Assembly (NCBI GenBank): GCA_026005015.1
Contig: BPKG01000003.1
Span: forward strand, 62,001-126,000
Reading direction: 5' to 3'
DNA length: 64,000 nucleotides
From: Burkholderiales bacterium
GTDB taxonomy: Bacteria; Pseudomonadota; Gammaproteobacteria; Burkholderiales; UBA6910
In this document: one piece after another, positions 41,904-49,836 of the stretch
Position numbering within the stretch: the stretch's first letter is position 1
How the letters are laid out: each line of letters starts with the position of its first letter
Made by a program: the position numbers and the translations under genes
The notes under the pieces: generated by a model
The model's input: the letters and a program-made list of their open reading frames with translations, nothing else
The model's database searches: none
Told to the model about the DNA's origin: nothing

Positions 41904-43279
41904 CACTGCTGTCCAAAGCAGCCGAAACCGCGAGGGTGCCCCCTTGATCTGACGCGGGTTCTGGACGAGTTACGACGAGATTCCAAGATCGGGCCTCCTT
42001 GTGCTGTCCAAGATCAGGCGAAGGCGAGCGCCGCTTGTGGCTGCGCCTGAAGATTGGGCGGCGCGGCGAAGGGCTCGTTCAACCAGGTGCGCAGGTCGCG
42101 ATGGGTGAAGAGATTCATGCGCGGCAGCGCCACCAGATTGAACAGACTCCAGCCGAAGCGGGAGATCAGCTGGAGGTAGCGCAGCAGCAACATGGCAATC
42201 AGCGCCGTCCAGATCTGGATTCCCACCGCGTTGGCCGAAGTGCCGACGAAGGTCTTGAATCTCAGGTTTTGCTTGAGCGCCTTGAAAAAGAGTTCCACCT
42301 GCCAGCGATCCTTGTAGATGGCGGCGATGGTGCAAGCGCCCAGGCCGTGATGGTTCGTCAGGAACACGAGCCGCTCGCCGGTGTCCTCGCGCACGGCTTC
42401 CACCCGGCGCAGCAGGTGGGGGCACTTGTCCTGGGCGCCCACGCCGGTGAGCCGGATGCTCTGATCCTTGAAGATGTTGCGATTCTGCGGGACGGGTCGT
42501 TCCTCGACCACCTCGTACTGGGCGTTGTCTTTCATGCAGGTGACGAAAAAGACTGCCGAATCCGTCCAGTAGGCGAAGAGGCGATAGTCGTTGTAGCCCC
42601 GGTCATCGACCACGATGGTGCCAGCCGGGAAGGGAATGCGCCAGGCGACCTTGACGTCATGGACGGCTGCCTCGGTGATGATCCCGTAGGTGAGCAGACA
42701 GCCGTCGTGGTCGAGCACCAGATGCAGCTTGACCGCCCCCCTTGGGTAGCGGCGGAACCTCGCCAGTCGAACATCGACAGGCACAGATCGATGACCGTCG
42801 AGTTCAGGCTCGCTAGCTTGCTCTTGAAGCGGAACTTCTTTTTGCCGACGAACTGGGCAGCCACCCGCTCGAACAATGCGTAGAAGACTTTCTCGTACAG
42901 CTCCCAGGGGCGATGTCCATTGGCGTAGAACAGCGAGGAGCGCGCCGGCGCCTCGATGCCCAGGTGGGCGAGCTTGCCTTCGCAGCTCTTCAGCCCACCT
43001 TCGAGCTCCCGCGGCGAGGGGGCGCGGCCCAACTGGCAGAACATCATCGCCACGAACTGACTCCAGCTCGACAAACCCTTCGCAGCACGTTCGGAGCCGG
43101 CTCCCTTGACCATGCGCTCGAACTCGGATAGCGCGGAATCAGCTTGAGTATCTGACTGAACATGCTGCATGATGCGCTCACAACGGGCCTCCTTCGGTCG
43201 GGTACAGGTGGGTTTGGCGATTCACCCATACCCTACACCTCGGATGGCCCGCTGTCATAAGCTGTTTTGGACAAGAGTG
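41904..43279 (-). mobile_element. IS4-like insertion sequence
   Basis: The left end CACTGCTGTCCAAAGCAGC and the inverted right end CACTCTTGTCCAAAACAGC (reverse complement of 43261-43279) are imperfect terminal repeats around one transposase gene. I could not find a clear target-site duplication. The right end touches the GGAGG of the DUF481 gene. Confidence 0.65.
42014..43170 (-). pseudogene. IS4 family transposase, frameshifted
   Basis: About 385 residues. The N-terminal frame has the DUF4372-like region (SSWSQFVAMMFCQLGRAPSP, ELYEKVFYALFERVAAQF) and reaches CLSMFDW; a missing G near 42770 then shifts to the frame ARFRRYPRGAVKLHLVLDHD, VVDDRGYNDYRLFAYW and DRWQVELFFKALKQNLRFKT, which holds the DDE catalytic region (Y-x2-R-x-E-like WQVELFF). 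IS4 elements do not normally need frameshifting, so the copy is probably inactive, unless the indel is a base-calling error. Confidence 0.85.
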
Positions 43280-43286
43280 GAGGAAT

Positions 43287-44321
43287 ATGCATTCTTTGAC
43301 GAAGCGCGCATCGGCTTGTTTTTTGACCTCCCTCTGTCTGGCCACGGTCACCTCGGCGCGGGCGGACGAGGTCCGGATGAAAAACGGTGACCGGCTGACC
43401 GGTACCATTGTGCGCAAGGCGGATGATACCCTCATTCTGCGCACTGACTATGCCGGCGAGATCCGGCTGCAGTGGTCCCAGGTGGAGGGCATCTCCACCG
43501 ACCAGCCGGTGGAAGTCCTCCTCACCGACGATGTCTACCTGAAAGCACGGCTCGAGGCCGCCGGGCAATCCCGCGTCGCCTTGGAGGGACAGGATACCCC
43601 GGTCGCCCGCGGCATGCCCCTGGAGCGCATCGCCTACATCAACCCGTCCCCGGAGCAGTCTGGACGGGGCGTGACCTTCAAGGGGCGCGTGCAGCTGGCC
43701 GCCGCCCAGACGAGCGGCAATACGGACACGGAGCGGCTCAACGGGGAAACCGAGATGACGCTGCAAGCCAAGCGCTATCGCTATATCCTAGGTGGCGACG
43801 CCAACCAGGAAAAAGACGACGGACGCACCTCGGCGTCCAACTGGCGGGGGCACACCAGCTTCGACTGGTTCTTCCGCCCGCGCCAGTTCCTCTACACCCG
43901 CGCAACCTTCGAGCATGACGAATTCAAAGACCTGAAGCTGCGCTCCACCTTCGGCGGCGGCTACGGTTACCAAGTGTTCGAGACCGAAACCACCCGTTTG
44001 TCGATCCAAGGCGGCCTGAACCACGTGAACGTAGACCGGATCGCCACGGACGACGAAAGCTATCCGGCAGCGGGCTGGCTCATCCGCTTCGAGCACAAGC
44101 TCTGGGGCGGTCCCATGACCCTATTCCACGTGCAAGACGGAGACGGGAGCCTCGAGGACGCTGGCGACCTCGTGGTGCGCACCAAGACTGGCCTGCGCTG
44201 GCCGCTGGCGGGTGGCCTGAACGCCACCGCCCAGCTCAACCTGGATTGGGACCACGATCCCGCGCCAGGACGCAAGAGCACGGACCAGACGCTGCTGCTG
44301 GGACTAGGTTACGAGTGGTAG
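43287..44321 (+). CDS. DUF481 family outer membrane protein (YdiY-like)
   Basis: A 344-residue exported protein. A signal peptide (cleaved near SARADEV) is followed by a small beta domain (VRMKNGDRLTGTIVRKADDT) and a DUF481 barrel (LAAAQTSGNTDTERLNGETE, YTRATFEHDEFKDLKLRSTF) ending in Trp, as expected for outer-membrane insertion. The IS element ends at its GGAGG, so its original promoter has been displaced. Confidence 0.85.
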   Translation: MHSLTKRASACFLTSLCLATVTSARADEVRMKNGDRLTGTIVRKADDTLILRTDYAGEIRLQWSQVEGISTDQPVEVLLTDDVYLKARLEAAGQSRVALEGQDTPVARGMPLERIAYINPSPEQSGRGVTFKGRVQLAAAQTSGNTDTERLNGETEMTLQAKRYRYILGGDANQEKDDGRTSASNWRGHTSFDWFFRPRQFLYTRATFEHDEFKDLKLRSTFGGGYGYQVFETETTRLSIQGGLNHVNVDRIATDDESYPAAGWLIRFEHKLWGGPMTLFHVQDGDGSLEDAGDLVVRTKTGLRWPLAGGLNATAQLNLDWDHDPAPGRKSTDQTLLLGLGYEW

Positions 44322-44327
44322 GGGCGA

Positions 44328-44615
44328 TCAGCACCGGGTGAGGCTGTCGCCACGCACGCAGGGCACGCTCATCCAGTAGTGGATCGGCCCCTTCGGCGCC
44401 GGCGGATATTCCCCGTAGCGCATGACCCAGGTGGCACCGGACTCCTTGTCCATGCGCACCAGGGCGTCCTTGCCGTCGGCGTCCTTGATCAGCATCAGCT
44501 CGTAGCGTCCCAGGGCCTGGGCCTGCCGCGGCGTTTTCGTCTCGGCCGAAACGGAGCCCGCAGCGAGCGCGGCAAATGCCGCGGCGAGCGCTGAAACCGT
44601 CTTGATGATTTTCAA
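44328..44615 (-). CDS. Small exported protein at the end of the Hyf-like operon
   Basis: A 95-residue protein with a signal peptide (SALAAAFAALAAGSVSAETK) and a short mature part (LMLIKDADGKDALVRMDKES, TWVMRYGEYPPAPKGPIHYW) with two Cys near the end (SVPCVRGDSLTRC) that could pair. The TTG start overlaps the stop of the small-subunit gene (TTGA) and has GGGAGGA at proper distance. Not recognised; unusual as a periplasmic partner in this operon. Confidence 0.6.
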   Translation of the reverse strand: MKIIKTVSALAAAFAALAAGSVSAETKTPRQAQALGRYELMLIKDADGKDALVRMDKESGATWVMRYGEYPPAPKGPIHYWMSVPCVRGDSLTRC

Positions 44616-45163
44616 GCCTGATCCTCCCTTCTTGCTTCGAAAGCGGTCTGGGGCATAGGGCGGCGCAACGCCGTCAACAGGCCCTGGAGCAGGGCCACCG
44701 GCGTGGGCGGGCAGCCGGGCACCGCCACGTCCACCGGGATCACGTTGGAGACCCGCCCGCGGCTCGCGTAGCTTTCGCCAAAGACGCCGCCGGTCGATCC
44801 GCAGTCTCCCACCGCCACCACCCGCTTCGGCTCGGGCATGGCCTCGTAAGTGCGCTGGAGAGCCTGCTCCATGTGTTTCGACACCGGCCCGGTCACCAGC
44901 AGCAGGTCCGCATGCCGCGGGCTCGCTACGAAACGGATGCCCAATCCTTCCAGCATGTAGTAGGGGCTGTTGAGGGCGTGGATTTCCAGCTCGCAGCCAT
45001 TGCAAGAGCCCGCGTCCACGTGGCGGATGGCAAGCGAGCGGCCCACCACTTCCCACGCCGCGTCGAAGAGGGCCTGGCGCGCCAGCCTGAGTTTCTCATC
45101 CGGCTCCGGCGGCGGTTCGGTGATGATGCCTGTCACGGCGATCTTTTTCAGTATCCGATACAT
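44612..45163 (-). CDS. Hyf/NuoB-like small subunit with a [4Fe-4S] site
   Basis: A 183-residue NuoB/HyfI-like protein that would hold the proximal [4Fe-4S] cluster next to the large subunit. The four Cys ligands are Cys54 and Cys57 (AGSCNGCELE), Cys121 (VGDCGSTGG) and Cys151 (AVPGCPPTP). Cluster ligands are intact although the partner has lost its nickel site. Soluble arm of the complex, on the cytoplasmic side. Confidence 0.88.
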   Translation of the reverse strand: MYRILKKIAVTGIITEPPPEPDEKLRLARQALFDAAWEVVGRSLAIRHVDAGSCNGCELEIHALNSPYYMLEGLGIRFVASPRHADLLLVTGPVSKHMEQALQRTYEAMPEPKRVVAVGDCGSTGGVFGESYASRGRVSNVIPVDVAVPGCPPTPVALLQGLLTALRRPMPQTAFEARREDQA

Positions 45164-45187
45164 GGCTTGCCCCGTGTCTGCGGGTGT

Positions 45188-46729
45188 TCAAAGGTCATGC
45201 CCGCTATAGCTCAAATTGAAGCTTTTGTTGATCAGGGGAAAGTCGGGGACAATGTTGCCCAGCACCGCGTGCTCCAGCACCGGCCAGTTCTGCCACGAGG
45301 GATCGTGGGGATGGCAGCGATGGATACGACCGTTCTCGCCCAGGTGCAGGGCCACCAGCACCTCCCCGCGCCAGCCCTCCACCCAGCCCGCGCCGAAGGC
45401 GTCCGCCTCGAGGACGCCGAGATGCTCCCGTACCGGCCCGCCGGGCACGTTTTCCAGCAGCTCGCGCACGAGCCGCAGGGATTCCCGCACCTCTTCGAAG
45501 CGCACCGCCACCCGGGCGGCCACGTCGCCGTTGCGGTGGGTCGCCATCTGCACCTCCAGGAGATCGTAGGGCGGCACGGGAAACCGCACCCGCAGGTCCC
45601 ATGCCAGCCCGCTCGCCCGGGCGACCAGGCCGGTGGCCCCCAGTTGCTCGGCCAGGGCAGGCGGCACCCGCCCGCAAGCGATGTAGCGGTCCTGCACCCC
45701 CGGGTGCTCGTCGTAGATCGAGCGCAGGCTGTCCACCTCCGCTTCCAGCCGCTCGCACAGCGCGAGGAGCCTCCCCGGGCCTTTGAGGGGTAGGTCCCGG
45801 GCGACCCCGCCCGGGACCACCAGGTCCATGAGATAACGGTGGCCGAAGAGCTCGGCGTTCAAGCGCAGCAAATCCTCCTTCAGCCGCCAGAACTGGGCGA
45901 AGCCGAAAGCGAGCGCCACGTCGTTGCCCAGATAGCCCAGGTCGCCCAGGTGGTTGGCGATGCGCTCCAGCTCCAGGGCGAGCCCCCGCAGCCAGGCCGC
46001 CCGGGCCGGGATTTCCACCCGGGCGGCGCATTCCGCCGCCATGGCGTAGGCCCAGCCGTAGGCGACCGTGGCGTCCCCCGATACCCGGGCGGCGAGCCGT
46101 GCGCCTTCCTCCACGGTCTTCCCCTCGAACAGCTTTTCGATCGCCTTGTGCTTGTAGCCGAGCCGCTCCTCCAGCTTGAGGACCTTCTCCCCCACCACGG
46201 AGAAACGGAAATGGCCGGGCTCGATGGTGCCGGCGTGCACCGGTCCCACCGGGATCTCGTGCACCCCGTCCCCTTCCACCCGCACGAAGGGATAGTCGTC
46301 GGGTTCGCCGGCATGCTGAGCGCCCAGCGGAAAGTCCTTGCGCAGCGGGTACGCCCGCTCGGGCCAGGCGCCATGCCTCAGCCAGGGACGCGTATCCGCA
46401 GCGCCGTCCGCAGCGATCCCCAGCAGGTCGTGCACCGCCCGCTGCATGCGGCCGGCCGCCGGGAAGATGCGGGATACGTCCGGATAGCGGGGCGGCGTCT
46501 CCGCCAGGGGCAGGCTGAGGATGAGCAGCCCGTCGGGGACCAGCAAGGCCGCGTGCACCGCGAAGCCGCCCGAGCGGGACCGCTCGTCCGATCCCCACAG
46601 CGCCACCAGCCGCCCGCCGGCGGCGCGGGCGCGCTCCATGGCCCCGCGCCATTGCGCCTCGTCCACCTGGGCGTGCCAGCCGGGGTAAGGCGCGGCGAGG
46701 GGAACGGCGTTCAAGCGGGCGAAGGGCAT
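45188..46729 (-). CDS. Hyf/NuoCD-like large subunit without NiFe ligands
   Basis: A 513-residue fusion of a NuoC-like N-terminal domain (LGIAADGAADTRPWLRHGAW, FPLGAQHA) and a NuoD/HyfG-like domain (GPVHAGTIEPGHFRFSVVGE, LEERLGYKHKAIEKL). In [NiFe]-hydrogenases the cluster is held by RxCGxC and DPCxxC motifs. Here the first position reads ARVSGDAT (residues 214-221), and the C-terminal end (FPLINKSFNLSYSGHDL) has no Cys. So it cannot bind nickel. It looks like the large subunit of an energy-converting-hydrogenase-related complex or a quinone-type subunit. Confidence 0.88.
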   Translation of the reverse strand: MPFARLNAVPLAAPYPGWHAQVDEAQWRGAMERARAAGGRLVALWGSDERSRSGGFAVHAALLVPDGLLILSLPLAETPPRYPDVSRIFPAAGRMQRAVHDLLGIAADGAADTRPWLRHGAWPERAYPLRKDFPLGAQHAGEPDDYPFVRVEGDGVHEIPVGPVHAGTIEPGHFRFSVVGEKVLKLEERLGYKHKAIEKLFEGKTVEEGARLAARVSGDATVAYGWAYAMAAECAARVEIPARAAWLRGLALELERIANHLGDLGYLGNDVALAFGFAQFWRLKEDLLRLNAELFGHRYLMDLVVPGGVARDLPLKGPGRLLALCERLEAEVDSLRSIYDEHPGVQDRYIACGRVPPALAEQLGATGLVARASGLAWDLRVRFPVPPYDLLEVQMATHRNGDVAARVAVRFEEVRESLRLVRELLENVPGGPVREHLGVLEADAFGAGWVEGWRGEVLVALHLGENGRIHRCHPHDPSWQNWPVLEHAVLGNIVPDFPLINKSFNLSYSGHDL

Positions 46730-46745
46730 CTCGTCCTGCGCTCCC

Positions 46746-48206
46746 TCATCCTGCCCCGCCGATCATGGCCGCCGCTTCCCTGTACCAGGCGGCGAGGAAG
46801 GGCGGGATGTACAGCCCCAGCATCAGCACCAGGGCGAGGTGCACGAACACCGGCGCGATCGCCGGCGGGTGGGGCAGCCGCCGGGCAGTGGTCTCGCCGA
46901 ACACCATCGGTTGCACCCGGCCGAAGATCGAGGCGAAGGCGATCCCCAGGCCCATCAGCAGGAAGGGCGTCGCCCAGGGGTGCTCGCGCATGGCGGTGGT
47001 GAGGATCAGGAACTCGCTCGCGAACACGCCGAAGGGCGGCAGGCCCACGATGGCGAGGCTGCCGATCGCCAGGCCCCAGCCCACGGTGGGGCTCACCTGC
47101 AGGAGCCCCCGGATCTCGTCCATCACTTGCGTGCCCGCCTTCTGGGCCGCATGGCCGACCGCGAAGAAGATGGCAGACTTGGTGAGGGAGTGCACGGTCA
47201 TGTGCAGCAGGCCGGCGAAGCTGGCCACCGGCCCGCCCATGCCGAAGGCGAAGGTCATGAGCCCCATGTGCTCGATGGAGGAATAGGCGAACAGGCGCTT
47301 GATGTCCTTCTGCCGCGACAGGAAAAAAGCCGCCACCACCACGGACAGCAGCCCGAAACCCATCATCAGGGCACCGGCGAAACCGCTCTCGAGGGCCCCG
47401 TCCACCAGCACCTTGCAGCGGACGACCGCGTACAGGGCCACGTTGAGCAGCAGCCCGGAGAGCACGGCGGAGATGGGCGTGGGCCCCTCCGCGTGGGCGT
47501 CCGGCAGCCAGTTGTGCACCGGCACCAGGCCTACCTTGGTGCCGTAACCTACCAGCAGGAACACGAACGCCAGGGAGAGCACGGTGGGCTCGAGCCCCGC
47601 CTTCATGGCGTCCAGGTGGGTCCACAGGAGGGTCACCTCCCCCTGCCCGCCGATCACCCGCTCGGCGGCGAAGTACAGGAGCACGGTACCGAACAGGGCC
47701 TGGGCAATGCCCACGCCGCACAGGATGAAATACTTCCACGCCGCCTCCAGGCTCGCCGGCGTGCGATAGAGGGACACCAGCAGCACGGTGGTGAGGGTCG
47801 CCGCCTCCATCGCCACCCACAGGATGCCCATGTTGTTGGCCAGCAGCGCCAGCAGCATGGTGAAGGTGAAGAGCTGGTACATGGCGTGGTAGAGCCGCAG
47901 CCGCCCGGGGTTGAGCTTGCCGTGGCGCTCTTCCACGCGCATATAGGGCCGGCTGAAAAGGGAAGTGGTGAAGGCGACGAAGGCAGTGAGCACCACCAAG
48001 AACACGTTGAAGGGGTCGACGAAGAGCTCGTCCTCCCAGGCGAACCGGGGGCCGCTTTCCAGCACCCGGAAGGCGAGGACAAGGGAGGCGGCCAAAGTCG
48101 CGAAGCTGGCGGCGGCGTTCGCCTCCGCCGCCCAGGGGCGGTGGCCCACCAGCGCCAGCAGCAGGCCGGCGGCGAGCGGAATTGAAAGAACGGCGAAGAT
48201 CTCCAC
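46746..48206 (-). CDS. HyfF-like proton-pumping membrane subunit
   Basis: A 486-residue antiporter-like subunit with about 14 helices (NuoN/NuoM/HyfF family). The pumping residues are in NNMGILWVAMEAATLTTVLL (Glu), the broken helix VGYGTKVGLVPVHNWLPDAH (Lys) and LFAYSSIEHMGLMTF and HSLTKSAIFFAVGHAAQKAG (Lys, His). It probably moves protons or sodium when the soluble arm transfers electrons. Confidence 0.88.
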   Translation of the reverse strand: MEIFAVLSIPLAAGLLLALVGHRPWAAEANAAASFATLAASLVLAFRVLESGPRFAWEDELFVDPFNVFLVVLTAFVAFTTSLFSRPYMRVEERHGKLNPGRLRLYHAMYQLFTFTMLLALLANNMGILWVAMEAATLTTVLLVSLYRTPASLEAAWKYFILCGVGIAQALFGTVLLYFAAERVIGGQGEVTLLWTHLDAMKAGLEPTVLSLAFVFLLVGYGTKVGLVPVHNWLPDAHAEGPTPISAVLSGLLLNVALYAVVRCKVLVDGALESGFAGALMMGFGLLSVVVAAFFLSRQKDIKRLFAYSSIEHMGLMTFAFGMGGPVASFAGLLHMTVHSLTKSAIFFAVGHAAQKAGTQVMDEIRGLLQVSPTVGWGLAIGSLAIVGLPPFGVFASEFLILTTAMREHPWATPFLLMGLGIAFASIFGRVQPMVFGETTARRLPHPPAIAPVFVHLALVLMLGLYIPPFLAAWYREAAAMIGGAG

Positions 48207-48209
48207 CTT

Positions 48210-48869
48210 TCAGCGCTCCCGCAGCCGCTCCATGTGGCGCAGATCCAGGCTGTCGAAGGTCTCCCGGATCTGGAAGAAGAAGATGCCCAGGATCAGCACC
48301 GCCACCAGGATATCGAGGCCGATGCCCAGCTCCACCACCATGGGCATGCCGTAGGTGGCGCTGGTGGCGGCGAAGAAGAGGCCGTTCTCCATGGCCAGAA
48401 AGCCGATCACCTGGGGCACCGCCTTGCGCCGGGTGATCATCATCAGGAAAGCGAGCAGCACGCACGCCAGGGCGATGCCGATGGTCCCGCGGGTGATGGT
48501 GCCGGCGAGCTGGGAGATGGGCAGCGCCAGGTTGAAGGCTAGCACCACCAGGACGATGCCCACCAGCATGGTGGTGGGGATGTTGATCAGGGTCTCCACG
48601 TCCCACTGGACGTTGAGCCGGTGGATCAGCCGGTGGAGGATCCACGGCAGCAGCAGCACCTTGAGGGCGAGGGTGATGAGCGCCGACCAGTAAAGGTGCC
48701 CTTGTTCCGTGGACACCGCCACCACCAGGGTGCTCAAGGCGAGCACCGCCCCCTGGGCGGCGAACAGGTGGATCAACGACAGGATCCGCCGCTGGGACAG
48801 CATGGCGAAGGCGATCAGGAGCAGCAGCGCCGCCAGCAGGTGGATGAGTTGGGTGGCGAGGGACGGCAT
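48210..48869 (-). CDS. HyfE-like membrane subunit
   Basis: A 219-residue membrane protein with about seven helices (TQLIHLLAALLLLIAFAMLS, LALKVLLLPWILHRLIHRLN, AMENGLFFAATSATYGMPMV, VELGIGLDILVAVLILGIFF). This is the HyfE type, related to NuoK in its central helices and conserved Glu positions. It stands between the HyfF- and HyfC-like genes, as in hyf operons. Confidence 0.88.
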   Translation of the reverse strand: MPSLATQLIHLLAALLLLIAFAMLSQRRILSLIHLFAAQGAVLALSTLVVAVSTEQGHLYWSALITLALKVLLLPWILHRLIHRLNVQWDVETLINIPTTMLVGIVLVVLAFNLALPISQLAGTITRGTIGIALACVLLAFLMMITRRKAVPQVIGFLAMENGLFFAATSATYGMPMVVELGIGLDILVAVLILGIFFFQIRETFDSLDLRHMERLRER

Positions 48870-48874
48870 GGGCC

Positions 48875-49834
48875 TCAGGCTCCGAGCAACAGCAGGGTGA
48901 GCATGCCCAAAACCGCCAGCAGGAAAGCGGTCCCCAAGTATTCCGGAACGCGAAACACCCGCATCTTAGCCGACACGGTTTCGATCAGGGCGAGGCCGAA
49001 CCCCGCCAGAGCGAGCTTCGCCACCAACGCCACCAGGGCCACCGGCACCAGGAGCCACTGGCCGGCGGGCGCGATGCCCCACGGCACGAAGAGCGCGATG
49101 CCGATGGCGGTGTAAGCCATGAGCTTGAGGGAAGCGGCCCATTCGATCATCGCCAGATGCCGGGCCGAGTACTCCAGCACCATGGCCTCGTGGATCATGG
49201 TGAGCTCCAGGTGGGTGGCTGGGTTATCCACGGGGATGCGGGCGTTCTCCGCGAGCAGCACCATGATGAACGCCACCGCGGCGAAGGCGAGGCTCGGGTA
49301 GATGGCAAACTCCCGGTGCGCCAGCGTCTCCACGATGGTGGTGAGCCCGGTGGACTGGGAGATGAGGGAGGCGGTGAAGAACACCATGAGGAGCGCCGGC
49401 TCAGCCAAGAACGACACCAGCATCTCCCGCCGCGCGCCGAGGCTGCCGAAAGCCGTGCCGATGTCCATGGCAGCGAGCGCCAGGAACACTCGGGCGAGGG
49501 CGAATACGCCCACCAGCGCGATCACGTCCGCCGCTGGTGCAAACGGAAGGTCGGTCGCCAAGATCGGCACGATGGCCAGGGCGAGCAGCATGCAGCCGAA
49601 CACCACGTAGGGCGCCGAGCGAAAGAGGGGCGAGGCGCTGGCGGCGATGACCGCATCCTTGTGGAACAGCTTGACGATGGTGCGGTAGGGCTGGACGAGG
49701 GGCGGCGCTTTGCGGTTTTGCAGCCAAGCCCGCCATTGGTTGACCCAACCCAGGTAGAGGGGCCCTAAGGCGACCGCCACCGCCAGTTGCAACGCCTGGG
49801 AAGCGAGGGCACTCAGCGCGTCCAGCCAGCTCAT
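48875..49834 (-). CDS. HyfC/NuoH-like membrane subunit
   Basis: A 319-residue NuoH/HycD/HyfC-type protein that connects the soluble arm to the membrane arm. Typical parts are RAWLQNRKAPPLVQPYRTIV, FGSLGARREMLVSFLAEPAL, ENARIPVDNPATHLELTMIH and EAMVLEYSARHLAMIEWAAS, the conserved charged loops of the family. The ATG at 49834 lies after the HyfB-like stop with two bases between. Confidence 0.9.
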   Translation of the reverse strand: MSWLDALSALASQALQLAVAVALGPLYLGWVNQWRAWLQNRKAPPLVQPYRTIVKLFHKDAVIAASASPLFRSAPYVVFGCMLLALAIVPILATDLPFAPAADVIALVGVFALARVFLALAAMDIGTAFGSLGARREMLVSFLAEPALLMVFFTASLISQSTGLTTIVETLAHREFAIYPSLAFAAVAFIMVLLAENARIPVDNPATHLELTMIHEAMVLEYSARHLAMIEWAASLKLMAYTAIGIALFVPWGIAPAGQWLLVPVALVALVAKLALAGFGLALIETVSAKMRVFRVPEYLGTAFLLAVLGMLTLLLLGA

Positions 49835-49836
49835 CT

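Noticed and set aside
45188-46729. Annotation as a functional [NiFe]-hydrogenase 4 large subunit
   Set aside because: All Ni-binding Cys motifs are missing, so hydrogenase activity is not supported.
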